A program made the position numbers and the translations under genes. The notes beneath the pieces were generated by a model. The model saw only the letters and a program-made list of their open reading frames with translations. It searched no databases and had not been told where the DNA came from. A DNA stretch of 6,592 nt, taken from NCBI GenBank assembly GCA_949879835.1, contig CATLBU010000040.1, positions 1 through 6,592 of the forward strand. Direction: 5' to 3'. Position 1 is the stretch's first letter; every line of letters starts with the position of its first letter. Below, in pieces: positions 1 to 6,556 of this stretch. This DNA comes from an uncultured Bacilli bacterium (GTDB lineage: Bacteria > Bacillota_I > Bacilli_A > RF39 > UBA660).

Positions 1-465
1 ATTTCCCTTAGAATTTTCTCTATGTTTTTCAATACTTTTATAATCTTTTAGAATTGAATCTCCAAAAGGCCTATATAACATCAGTTCATCTAAATTAACT
101 TTAACTAATTCATACTTTTTATTATTAAAATCTACTGTTTCCAAAGTTTGTGAAATAATATCTAATTCTTTTAACTTCTCAATCGTTTTTTTATCCTTAA
201 ATTTTGGATTTAAAGCAACTATAGTTCCGAATCCTTCAAGTTGTGGAATTTGTTCTGTCAATGTTGCTTTATTATCACTATCATAATGCACGTCTATTAA
301 CAATGTACTTTTAAAACCATACTTCATATTTATTTGACTACCAACCGATAAGGCAATTTGTTTACCATCAACAAATATTTTTTTACTATCTCCTTTTTCA
401 ACTCCAATTTTATATGGATCAAAAGAGACTTGATAAACTATTTCTTCTTTTACTTCTTTTGCCAT
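1..465 (-). CDS. Hypothetical protein, C-terminus off the window
   Basis: The frame is open from an ATG at 465 to the window edge, giving 155 residues with no stop, so the gene is partial at its 3' end. It begins MAKEVKEEIVYQV. A purine-rich AAGAGGG site lies a few bases before the ATG and supports this start. I see no signal peptide, membrane segment or catalytic motif. The first roughly 90 residues alternate hydrophobic and polar positions with many glycines, suggesting a beta-rich soluble domain. Residues about 88-105 (KFKDKKTIEKLKELDIIS) look helical, and the visible end is charged. Its start overlaps the end of the XRE gene by 16 nt, so the two are probably translationally coupled and share a transcript. 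It lies beyond the terminator that closes the secretion operon. I do not recognise the family. It may be a cargo or accessory protein of the element; no function is assigned. Confidence 0.8.
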   Translation of the reverse strand, partial: MAKEVKEEIVYQVSFDPYKIGVEKGDSKKIFVDGKQIALSVGSQINMKYGFKSTLLIDVHYDSDNKATLTEQIPQLEGFGTIVALNPKFKDKKTIEKLKELDIISQTLETVDFNNKKYELVKVNLDELMLYRPFGDSILKDYKSIEKHRENSKGN

Positions 466-692
466 TTTACCCTCTTCTTATCTTCTTTTATATAAAAATA
501 AATAGAAGAATCTAAGACTTCGCAAATATTTAGCATATCGAAAAAATCAGGTTTTATTTTACCTGTTTCTATTTCCTTGATGGTTTCTCTATCAACATGT
601 GCCAATCGTCCTAGTTTCCCTATCGACATTCCCCAAGAAAGTCTTTCATTTTTTATTTCTTTTCCAACATTTTCTATCCATTTTATTATAAT
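450..692 (-). CDS. Small XRE-family helix-turn-helix protein, non-canonical start
   Basis: This 80-residue frame encodes a typical XRE/Cro-like HTH. Helix 1 is around NVGKEIKNERLSWG. Helices 2 and 3 lie in SIGKLGRLAHVDRETIKEIE, followed by the family-typical TGKIKP turn and a helix DFFDMLNICEVLD. Such proteins bind operator DNA, usually as dimers, and often control the element that carries them; its target here is unknown. The TAA stop is at 452-450, inside the next gene. The frame opens after a TAG at 707-705 and has no ATG, GTG or TTG before the first helix. I place the start at ATT 692-690, five bases after AGAAGGGGG; ATA at 689-687 is the alternative. The in-frame ATG at 629 would delete helix 1. 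An ATG at 681 is in another frame and stops after 11 codons. The HTH call is firm; the start is not, and a mutated start making it a pseudogene is possible. Confidence 0.75.
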   Translation of the reverse strand: MIIKWIENVGKEIKNERLSWGMSIGKLGRLAHVDRETIKEIETGKIKPDFFDMLNICEVLDSSIYFYIKEDKKRVKWQKK

Positions 693-697
693 TATTA

Positions 698-706
698 CCC
701 CCTTCT
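698..706 (-). promoter_or_regulatory. G-rich ribosome binding site of the XRE gene
   Basis: On the minus strand this reads AGAAGGGGG. It is five bases before an ATT and eight before an ATA codon, the only start candidates that keep the full HTH fold. The same G-tract style of site precedes the VirB2-like and VirB4-like genes at 3-4 base spacing, which supports translation starting here despite the absent ATG. Confidence 0.55.
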
Positions 707-741
707 AAAAAAATAAAGAGAACTAAAATTAATTAGTTCCC
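707..741 (-). terminator. Intrinsic terminator at the end of the secretion operon
   Basis: On the minus strand GGGAACTAA (741-733) pairs with TTAGTTCTC (726-718) around a six-base loop TTAATT. That gives nine pairs, one of them G-U, and an outer A-T can extend it. A run of mostly T follows (717-707, TTTATTTTTTT). This is the classic rho-independent layout. The M23 stop codon (731-729) begins in the loop, so the hairpin overlaps the gene end. The stem is fairly AT-rich, so termination may be partial. That would fit the two downstream genes, which have almost no room for their own promoter. Confidence 0.75.
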
Positions 742-1745
742 TCATACTTCGTAAAATCTATATAAGCCATTATATCTAATAATGTATTATCATCTGTTCT
801 TAATCCTAGATGTAGATGTGGTCCTGTGCTTTGTCCTGTGGTAGATGTTCTACCAAGTAAATCACCTTTTTTTACTAAAGATCCAACTCTTAATCCATAA
901 GGTTGACTTTGGTATTGAAGATGCCAATATAAAGCTGATAAACCATTCGTACATTTTACAATCATGTAATTACCTGTAGAATTATTAGATTGATTAAATG
1001 GTAGATCATTAGCTTGTGTATTCGTAATATTGGATACTGTTCCATCACACACACTATAAAAATTTGTTCCTGTAGGTACAGCAATGTCCCATCCAGAATG
1101 AAAATTCACATTCTCTTGTGCTTCTGCAGATAATCCAAGATCAACATTTCTATGTTCAAAAACAATAGATGTAATTGTAAAATCACGTTTTAAAGGAAAG
1201 GAAAATGGTAATGGATAATAATATTCTTCATAATTATTACTTGAAGTTATATCTTCTCCATCTTTATGACATAAGTCTATTACATCTATTGTAACTCCTG
1301 CACTATTTGTTCCACTTTCTATAGTAAAAGTTGGAAGTGATTTATTATCATTTAAACTCTTACACATTGTTTTAATTGGAATCATTTGTTTTTCTTCTTC
1401 ATTGATGTTTGCTAAATACGCTTTATCCCATAATTCCAAACTTAAAGTAGAAGTATCCAAAACATTATTGGTCCTTTGTAAATAAAACACCATTCTCTCT
1501 AAAGATACATATCCTTTTGTAGTAAGATATTTATTTAATAAACCTCTATATCTTTCTGCATATAACTGACTATTGATAACAGATGATTTTTCTCTCATAC
1601 TATTTACTCGTTCTTCTACTAATGATTCTCCAGTTACAAAACTTATAACTGCAACTATAATAATAAAAAAGACAACAACACCTGCAAGCATAGGAAATAA
1701 GGCAATTAAGATTTTCTTGTTAAATATCTTTTTAATTTCTTCCAT
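729..1745 (-). CDS. Membrane-anchored M23 (LytM-type) peptidoglycan endopeptidase of the conjugation apparatus
   Basis: This 338-residue zinc endopeptidase would cut peptide cross-links in the wall so the transfer channel can pass, the VirB1-like role in Gram-positive type IV systems. A short cytosolic start with lysines is followed by one transmembrane segment (about 11-37), so the rest faces outside. Residues about 44-180 are an unassigned helical then polar region. The M23 domain covers about 195-330. By analogy with LytM, the zinc ligands are H216 and D220 (HSGWD) and H312, with H275 (YWHL) and H310 (GPHLHLGL) as the catalytic histidines; all are present. There is no visible lysozyme-like or NlpC/P60 domain, unlike the two-domain hydrolases common in Tn916-type elements. 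Four cysteines (128, 159, 233, 265) lie in the exported part. Its ATG shares one base with the VirB4 stop codon (TAATG), indicating coupled translation, and a terminator follows directly. Confidence 0.9.
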   Translation of the reverse strand: MEEIKKIFNKKILIALFPMLAGVVVFFIIIVAVISFVTGESLVEERVNSMREKSSVINSQLYAERYRGLLNKYLTTKGYVSLERMVFYLQRTNNVLDTSTLSLELWDKAYLANINEEEKQMIPIKTMCKSLNDNKSLPTFTIESGTNSAGVTIDVIDLCHKDGEDITSSNNYEEYYYPLPFSFPLKRDFTITSIVFEHRNVDLGLSAEAQENVNFHSGWDIAVPTGTNFYSVCDGTVSNITNTQANDLPFNQSNNSTGNYMIVKCTNGLSALYWHLQYQSQPYGLRVGSLVKKGDLLGRTSTTGQSTGPHLHLGLRTDDNTLLDIMAYIDFTKYEGTN

Positions 1746-4207
1746 TACTCATGACTTTCAATATAAGGATTATCATCAGTTTCGCCCATATAATACATTT
1801 GTAATGGTGTTGCAAAAACATTCAATCTAAGCCTATTTTTATTGGTTATATTGATTAAAAACTGACCTTGACTACATCTACCTAAGAATGACTTTTGAGT
1901 CTCTGTAAGTGGTGTATTTGCATATATTTTTTCAATTGCCTTTAGATCATTATCTTTCAGCATACCAGTTATTTGATACTGACAATTTCCAAATAATGAT
2001 GAAGCATGTCTTAATACTCCTGCACTAGTAGTTAAATCTGCTGGTTGTTGTGTTGCAACAACAATACCTGCATTATACTTTCTTAACCTTCTAGCCATTT
2101 GTCCGAAATATTTAAGTAATGTTGGATTATCTTCATCAATAAAATAATGAAATTCATCCACTACGATAAGCATATTTTGTTTCTTATTTTTCTTATCATT
2201 CTTCTTTTTATTATCAACAATTTCATTACTTAGATATGTTAAAAGATTAATCATTTGAGTATTGATTAGCCTTCTACTAGAATTAAATAATAATTCTTGT
2301 AAATTGAATACTACTAAATTATTACTTAAATCAATAGTAGTTATACCATTATAAAGATTTCCATCTTGACCTGTAACCATTCTTTTTAAAAGAACTTCAA
2401 TATTGACTAAGATTCTTTCTAATTCTTTAGTCTTAGTATTCTTTTGCTCTTCTAAAAGATAAGCATATAAATCTGAAAATATTGGATAATCTTTAGCAGT
2501 CATATTCTCAAATTCTTCTAAAGAAGTCTTTTTAGTGATTCCTCTAGTATTATAGAATTTTTCTACTATATCAAGTAAAACTACTAATTCTTTTTCTGAT
2601 ATATCTTCAAATGCTGTAGAAAAGAAATTTTCTAGGAAGCCTAAATGTTTTCCTAGTATTGATGTTTCTTCATCATCATCTGTAGATACATATCGAATTT
2701 GTAAAGGATTTATTAAACTCTTACTTGAAAGATCAATATATTCTCCACCACATCTATTCGTAAGTTTTTCTAGTTCATTTTCAATATCGAACAAAAATAA
2801 CTTAGTTCCACGAGCAAACTCATTCGTAATTAAGAGTTTTAAAAGATAAGATTTACCGCTACCTGTTGTTCCAATTACAGACATGTTATGTCCTGTTCTT
2901 GACTTAGTTAAAGTGAATTGATCGAAGAATGTTGGTAATCCATAATTACAATCTTCTCCCAATAACCAACCTGTACTATCGTTATGATAGTTTTCAGTAA
3001 AGAAAAAAGCAGACGCTAAAGTCTGTGTAGGTAAATACATTGCATAATCGGATAATCCCTTATCAGTAAGTTCAAATGCTTGCCAGGCACTCATTTGTCT
3101 TATGGTAGGAATATCAACTTTTACTTGATAAAGTTCTGCATTTGTTTTGATTTCCTTTAATATCTCTTCTCTCTGTTTTTTTGTTCCACTAATAGCAAGA
3201 ACAACAGATACTTCTTTGATTTTTTCATCATTCGCTGATATCTGTTCAATAAGCATTTTATAGTTATTCATAAGATTTTGCATCTCATTCACATCACTAA
3301 TATTTTTTGATGAATTATAATCAGCTAGAACTGCTTTAAAACTACTATTTAAGACATTTAACAATTTTGATTGTTCAATACTATCTTTGATTGTAACTGA
3401 TGCCTTAACTTGTGGTAAATTGATAATTCTATCTAAAAAACCACCTTCAATAAATAATGGATAATTTTTAATAGAAACTATTTGAATTTCTTGATTATCC
3501 ACTTTTAAATAATTAGGCATTTCAGAAATTCTTAAAGGCGCCAACAAATCCATAAAATCATAATACATAATTTGATCTAAATTTGCATTTGAATAATATA
3601 GGTTTGCAAGTATCTTAACTAACCATTTTTTGTTATCTACTAATTCAATATCTAATCTTGGAATAATAGCATCACAAGTTCTCTCAAAATCTTCTTTTGC
3701 CTTATCTAATGATTCTTTATTTTTACAAATGATTGCAAAATAATAAGAACTGGCAGAAGTCATATTTTGTTCTTCAATAGCACCAATAAAATTATAATTA
3801 TTGATAAGAAGATCTTGTCTTATTTTATTATCACTATTATCTTCAATTAATTTTTCATAATTTTCTTTATTGATATTTAAATTTATCTTTTCATCAAATT
3901 TATATGCCTTAATAGTAAATGGCAAACGATACAATTTTGATAAAGAATGATAAAACACTTTTTGTTCATTATCATTTGTTAAAGATAAATCAATGGGATT
4001 TACCTTGTATAAAATGGCGACATCACCAGTTTTTAACTTTAGTAATCCATTATCAGTTATCTCGTTCACATTAACAAAATTTTGTGAATTTTGTAATTTT
4101 CTTTTAATTGTTTGCCTATCTAAATAAGTATGACTAGATTTTTCTTTTAATTTTTTTACTAATTTTTCTTCTTTTTCCTTTTTTCGTTCTTCTTTACTTT
4201 TTCTCAT
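1745..4207 (-). CDS. virB4: VirB4-like conjugation ATPase (TraE/TrbE family)
   Basis: This is the 820-residue AAA+ ATPase that powers assembly and substrate transfer of the type IV secretion channel at the inner face of the membrane. The N-terminus (1-25) is very rich in Lys and Glu. Residues about 40-400 form the variable N-terminal VirB4/CagE-type domain that contacts the membrane complex. The nucleotide-binding domain follows. Walker A is GTTGSGKS at 446-453. Walker B is MLIVVDEFHYF, with D684 and E685. A downstream ATQQPADL motif at 718-725 is typical of this family. No long transmembrane helix is evident, which favours VirB4 over the coupling protein VirD4. The length is normal for VirB4. 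The ATG follows an AAAGGGGGG ribosome site at only three bases. The gene begins 18 nt after the VirB3-like gene and ends with a TAA that overlaps the M23 start by one base. No break or missing motif is seen. Confidence 0.96.
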   Translation of the reverse strand: MRKSKEERKKEKEEKLVKKLKEKSSHTYLDRQTIKRKLQNSQNFVNVNEITDNGLLKLKTGDVAILYKVNPIDLSLTNDNEQKVFYHSLSKLYRLPFTIKAYKFDEKINLNINKENYEKLIEDNSDNKIRQDLLINNYNFIGAIEEQNMTSASSYYFAIICKNKESLDKAKEDFERTCDAIIPRLDIELVDNKKWLVKILANLYYSNANLDQIMYYDFMDLLAPLRISEMPNYLKVDNQEIQIVSIKNYPLFIEGGFLDRIINLPQVKASVTIKDSIEQSKLLNVLNSSFKAVLADYNSSKNISDVNEMQNLMNNYKMLIEQISANDEKIKEVSVVLAISGTKKQREEILKEIKTNAELYQVKVDIPTIRQMSAWQAFELTDKGLSDYAMYLPTQTLASAFFFTENYHNDSTGWLLGEDCNYGLPTFFDQFTLTKSRTGHNMSVIGTTGSGKSYLLKLLITNEFARGTKLFLFDIENELEKLTNRCGGEYIDLSSKSLINPLQIRYVSTDDDEETSILGKHLGFLENFFSTAFEDISEKELVVLLDIVEKFYNTRGITKKTSLEEFENMTAKDYPIFSDLYAYLLEEQKNTKTKELERILVNIEVLLKRMVTGQDGNLYNGITTIDLSNNLVVFNLQELLFNSSRRLINTQMINLLTYLSNEIVDNKKKNDKKNKKQNMLIVVDEFHYFIDEDNPTLLKYFGQMARRLRKYNAGIVVATQQPADLTTSAGVLRHASSLFGNCQYQITGMLKDNDLKAIEKIYANTPLTETQKSFLGRCSQGQFLINITNKNRLRLNVFATPLQMYYMGETDDNPYIESHE

Positions 4208-4210
4208 CTA

Positions 4211-4219
4211 CCCCCCTTT
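4211..4219 (-). promoter_or_regulatory. G-tract ribosome binding site of the VirB4-like gene
   Basis: On the minus strand the sequence is AAAGGGGGG, then TAG, then the ATG at 4207. Six consecutive G with a three-base spacer is an unusual Shine-Dalgarno form. It can pair with the CCUCC of 16S rRNA through a G-U wobble. It is nearly the same as the site before the VirB2-like gene, and it fixes the start of the ATPase at 4207. Confidence 0.7.
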
Positions 4220-4225
4220 CTTTTT

Positions 4226-4489
4226 TTATTTATAATAGTAATAATTTCTATTTTTAAATAGATATTTTACAAATAAAATAAAAAGTTTATACATTCGATT
4301 ACATTTACTATAATCCATTGGAACTAACGATAAAGCTCCAAATGCAATTACAACAATTGCAACAGTATAAAACTTTAATAAAAATAATATTGTAAAAATC
4401 AATACGAAAGTCCCACCTAAAATGAGATCTTCAAATTCCAGGTTAAATAATCCTAGATTTCTCTTTATACTTTTTAATGTTATATACAT
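4226..4489 (-). CDS. VirB3/PrgI-like small membrane protein of the secretion channel
   Basis: This is an 87-residue protein. Two hydrophobic segments (about 22-39 and 41-57) are separated by a very short turn and form a helical hairpin. A short positively charged amphipathic helix (about 61-80, with RMYKLFILFVKYLFK) follows, and the protein ends in a tyrosine run (YYYYK). This layout, including the tyrosine-rich end, resembles PrgI and VirB3-type subunits, which sit in the membrane beside VirB4 and link it to the channel. Position agrees: it lies 12 nt after the VirB6-like gene and 18 nt before VirB4, and VirB3 and VirB4 are neighbours or fused in many systems. A GAGG site seven to eight bases before the ATG supports the start. 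Sequence alone cannot separate PrgI, VirB3 and TcpE-type families; the role as a small VirB4-associated membrane subunit is fairly secure. Confidence 0.75.
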   Translation of the reverse strand: MYITLKSIKRNLGLFNLEFEDLILGGTFVLIFTILFLLKFYTVAIVVIAFGALSLVPMDYSKCNRMYKLFILFVKYLFKNRNYYYYK

Positions 4490-4501
4490 ATTCTAACCTC
4501 T

Positions 4502-6163
4502 TTATATTCTATCTGATTCATTTCCATAATCTTTAATTTTTGGCCTTGACATATATCTACTACTTCTTGGATTGCCTATATTTTTAATGCTATTAAATGC
4601 CCCTCCAAAACCATTTTTAATATTGTCAATACCTTGTTGTGCTAGTGATACTCCACCTCTAACATAATCTGCATTATATTTATCATTACTGAAATCCCAT
4701 TTATTTGCAGCATCTTTAACATTTCCTTCTCCACGAGACTCTAACATTCTTCCATAAGCTCTAGCAATTGGATTTCCACTTTGTTGTAAATCTGCACCTT
4801 TCATCATCTGACCTAAACCTTTGCCAACTTTATCGTTCATTCGTTTTGAAATACCTGAATTCATTTTTGGATGAATACTCGCAACACCCGCATACATTCC
4901 TTTTGCAGTTTGAACTCCACCTTTTGCAAGTTGACCTATTCCTTTACCAGCTTTATACGTTCCTTTTGCAATGCCACCAGCAGCTCCAACAGCTCCAATT
5001 CCAATTCCAGTTGCTGTTGCAAGACCTCCACCTAGACCTCTCATAGCCATCATCATATCACGACCTGAATTTGCCGATACATTTTCTCCAATAAATCTAT
5101 TAAGAGATGTACAACCAGTCATCAGAAGCATTGCACAACCTAAATATAAAACCGTTTGAGTAACCACCTTCGTAAAATATGGTAATCCATTTATATCACC
5201 ACTATTTTGTATTGCATTAAACATTATAGATGTCAGACCAATTAAAAGCATCATTGCTCCAGCTTGTAAAACTAGCGAAGCTAATTGCTGATATAATGCC
5301 GATCTTTGTTCTTTTCTACCTATACTAGTTGCGAGGACAAGTGGTGAAATTACCATTAAAAAGGCAAGTTCTAACTGCCTTCGACCAAGCATAAGAACTG
5401 CAAATCCAACAGCAAACAAGAAAATTGCACCTATCACAATTCCAAATAAAAAATTGTAAGAAAAAGCATAATCTTCTGTGTCATTCCAAATACCCGGTTT
5501 ATAAATATTGCATCTAAAGGCAAATGATCCTGAATCTGAGACATCACTTGCTGTTATTTTGTTTGTTCTAATTAGTTTTTCAAAATCAGACATTGTATTT
5601 GCTGATGAAGTATCAGAATATCCATTTAATTTTTTCTTTAATTCATCAACATTCTTCTTATCAACTTTATCACCATCTGATACTTTGTAACACGCTTCAT
5701 TTATTGTTAAATAAGATGTTTTCATATTATCTCCAATTGTGGAAGCACCATTATTAAATTGATTATAAATAGCATTTGATAAATTCGCACCTAAATTGAT
5801 TGTGGTATTAAATATCATATATACACAAAATATTAAAAATCCACATTTAATGACCTCTTTTACAAGTTCAAACATTGGTTGTTCATTACTATCTGCATCT
5901 AAGATCCTAAAAGTAATCTTCCATACTGCAAATAGAAAGAGAACTGCAAATGCCAATATAAAAAAAGCATTAAATATTTTAGTAAATGGTGAATTATCAA
6001 CATTTTCTAATATTTTAATAAAGTTTAAACTATTGATTTTATGGGCAACATCATATAATACATCAATTGTATTAAATATAATATTTACAATACCCATCCC
6101 AATACCACGCAAGATATCTAAAACACCATATTTAATATCAGAAGCTATACTCGCTACTAACAT
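4502..6163 (-). CDS. VirB6/TrbL-like polytopic channel protein
   Basis: This 553-residue protein is the likely core of the inner-membrane channel. After an amphipathic hydrophobic start (about 12-40), transmembrane segments lie near 63-83, 102-124, 235-259, 264-282, 292-315 and 332-352. The long polar loop at about 125-234 is probably extracytoplasmic and carries two cysteines (C158, C218). The RRQLELAFLMVISPLVLA stretch with the following helices resembles the central region of TrbL/VirB6-type proteins of Gram-positive mobile elements. From about 374 to the end is a Gly/Ala-rich then basic, hydrophilic tail, probably cytosolic. In related systems such tails are variable and the function is unclear. 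An AGGTGG site overlapping the stop of the preceding gene sits eight bases before the ATG, which fixes the start. Gaps to its neighbours are 10 and 12 nt. The family call rests on topology, length and operon position more than on a signature motif. Confidence 0.85.
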   Translation of the reverse strand: MLVASIASDIKYGVLDILRGIGMGIVNIIFNTIDVLYDVAHKINSLNFIKILENVDNSPFTKIFNAFFILAFAVLFLFAVWKITFRILDADSNEQPMFELVKEVIKCGFLIFCVYMIFNTTINLGANLSNAIYNQFNNGASTIGDNMKTSYLTINEACYKVSDGDKVDKKNVDELKKKLNGYSDTSSANTMSDFEKLIRTNKITASDVSDSGSFAFRCNIYKPGIWNDTEDYAFSYNFLFGIVIGAIFLFAVGFAVLMLGRRQLELAFLMVISPLVLATSIGRKEQRSALYQQLASLVLQAGAMMLLIGLTSIMFNAIQNSGDINGLPYFTKVVTQTVLYLGCAMLLMTGCTSLNRFIGENVSANSGRDMMMAMRGLGGGLATATGIGIGAVGAAGGIAKGTYKAGKGIGQLAKGGVQTAKGMYAGVASIHPKMNSGISKRMNDKVGKGLGQMMKGADLQQSGNPIARAYGRMLESRGEGNVKDAANKWDFSNDKYNADYVRGGVSLAQQGIDNIKNGFGGAFNSIKNIGNPRSSRYMSRPKIKDYGNESDRI

Positions 6164-6173
6164 GAGTTTCCAC

Positions 6174-6536
6174 CTAACCTAAGGTATCGATTACAAAATT
6201 GATAATACTTGGTACTAATATAAGTAGTGCTACACCCATCAAAGTATAAAGAATTGTTTTTTTCTTTCTTTGTTTTGTTTCATCATCACCAATAATAAAT
6301 TGAATTGTGAAAACTACTAAAGCAATAAAAGCAACCACAATACCAAAAACTTGAACTTTTGTTGCAAGATTTTTGATAATAGTTCCTAAACTTTCAATAG
6401 TTATATTTCCACCCTCAATTTTTTCAACCGCATAAACATTATTTACCATTCCAAACATTCCTGTTAGGAAAGTAAATATTGAAATAAAAATTAAATTTGT
6501 TTTATCACATAACTTATTTATTTTCTTTTTTAACAT
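6174..6536 (-). CDS. VirB2/TrbC-like pilin-type membrane protein
   Basis: This 120-residue protein has a lysine-rich start, a hydrophobic stretch (about 14-31) and a VYA site that suggests signal peptidase cleavage after A36. The mature part would have two transmembrane helices (about 62-82 and 93-117) separated by a short charged loop (GDDETKQRKKK). This size and two-helix plan match VirB2/TrbC-type proteins, which form the pilus or a channel lining in Gram-negative systems. The equivalents in Gram-positive elements are conserved but their structure is not established. It is the first complete gene of the operon, 10 nt before the VirB6-like gene, as VirB2-like genes often are. The ATG at 6536 follows AAAGGGGG by four bases; the stop is TAG. 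The cysteine at residue 10 precedes the hydrophobic core, so it is not a lipoprotein signal. Confidence 0.82.
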   Translation of the reverse strand: MLKKKINKLCDKTNLIFISIFTFLTGMFGMVNNVYAVEKIEGGNITIESLGTIIKNLATKVQVFGIVVAFIALVVFTIQFIIGDDETKQRKKKTILYTLMGVALLILVPSIINFVIDTLG

Positions 6537-6540
6537 CTAT

Positions 6541-6548
6541 CCCCCTTT
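6541..6548 (-). promoter_or_regulatory. G-tract ribosome binding site of the VirB2-like gene
   Basis: On the minus strand this reads AAAGGGGG, followed by ATAG and the ATG at 6536. The layout repeats the site of the VirB4-like gene almost base for base (G tract, short TAG-ending spacer, ATG) and supports the chosen start. Confidence 0.65.
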
Positions 6549-6556
6549 TTTCACTT

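Noticed and set aside
646..681. Short minus-strand frame from ATG 681 (MDRKCWKRNKK) as the start of the XRE gene through a frameshift in the A6 run
   Set aside because: The other frame gives a much better XRE helix 1, and the ATG is 16 bases past the G tract; frameshifting is kept only as a minor alternative.
769..774. TATAAT on the minus strand within the M23 gene as a promoter for the XRE gene
   Set aside because: There is no TTGACA-like box about 17 bases upstream and no extended -10; such hexamers occur by chance in AT-rich DNA, and a transcript would still meet the terminator.
1573..1830. Open frame on the plus strand, antisense to the start of the M23 gene and end of VirB4
   Set aside because: It overlaps two well-supported minus-strand genes and its sequence is the complement of a membrane helix region; no ribosome site or family resemblance.
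1745..4207. The large ATPase as the coupling protein VirD4/TcpA
   Set aside because: It lacks N-terminal transmembrane helices, and its length, ATQQP motif and position after a VirB3-like gene fit VirB4.
4768..5159. Two plus-strand open frames rich in Leu/Gln or Pro/Ala, antisense to the VirB6-like gene
   Set aside because: They mirror the Gly/Ala-rich tail of the minus-strand gene, so their composition is a shadow of its repeats.
5508..6182. Plus-strand open frames antisense to the VirB6-like gene
   Set aside because: They lie wholly or almost wholly opposite a confident coding sequence and show no independent support.
6507..6509. Cys10 of the VirB2-like protein as a lipoprotein lipidation site
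   Set aside because: It lies before the hydrophobic core rather than after it, and the VYA site fits ordinary signal peptidase cleavage.
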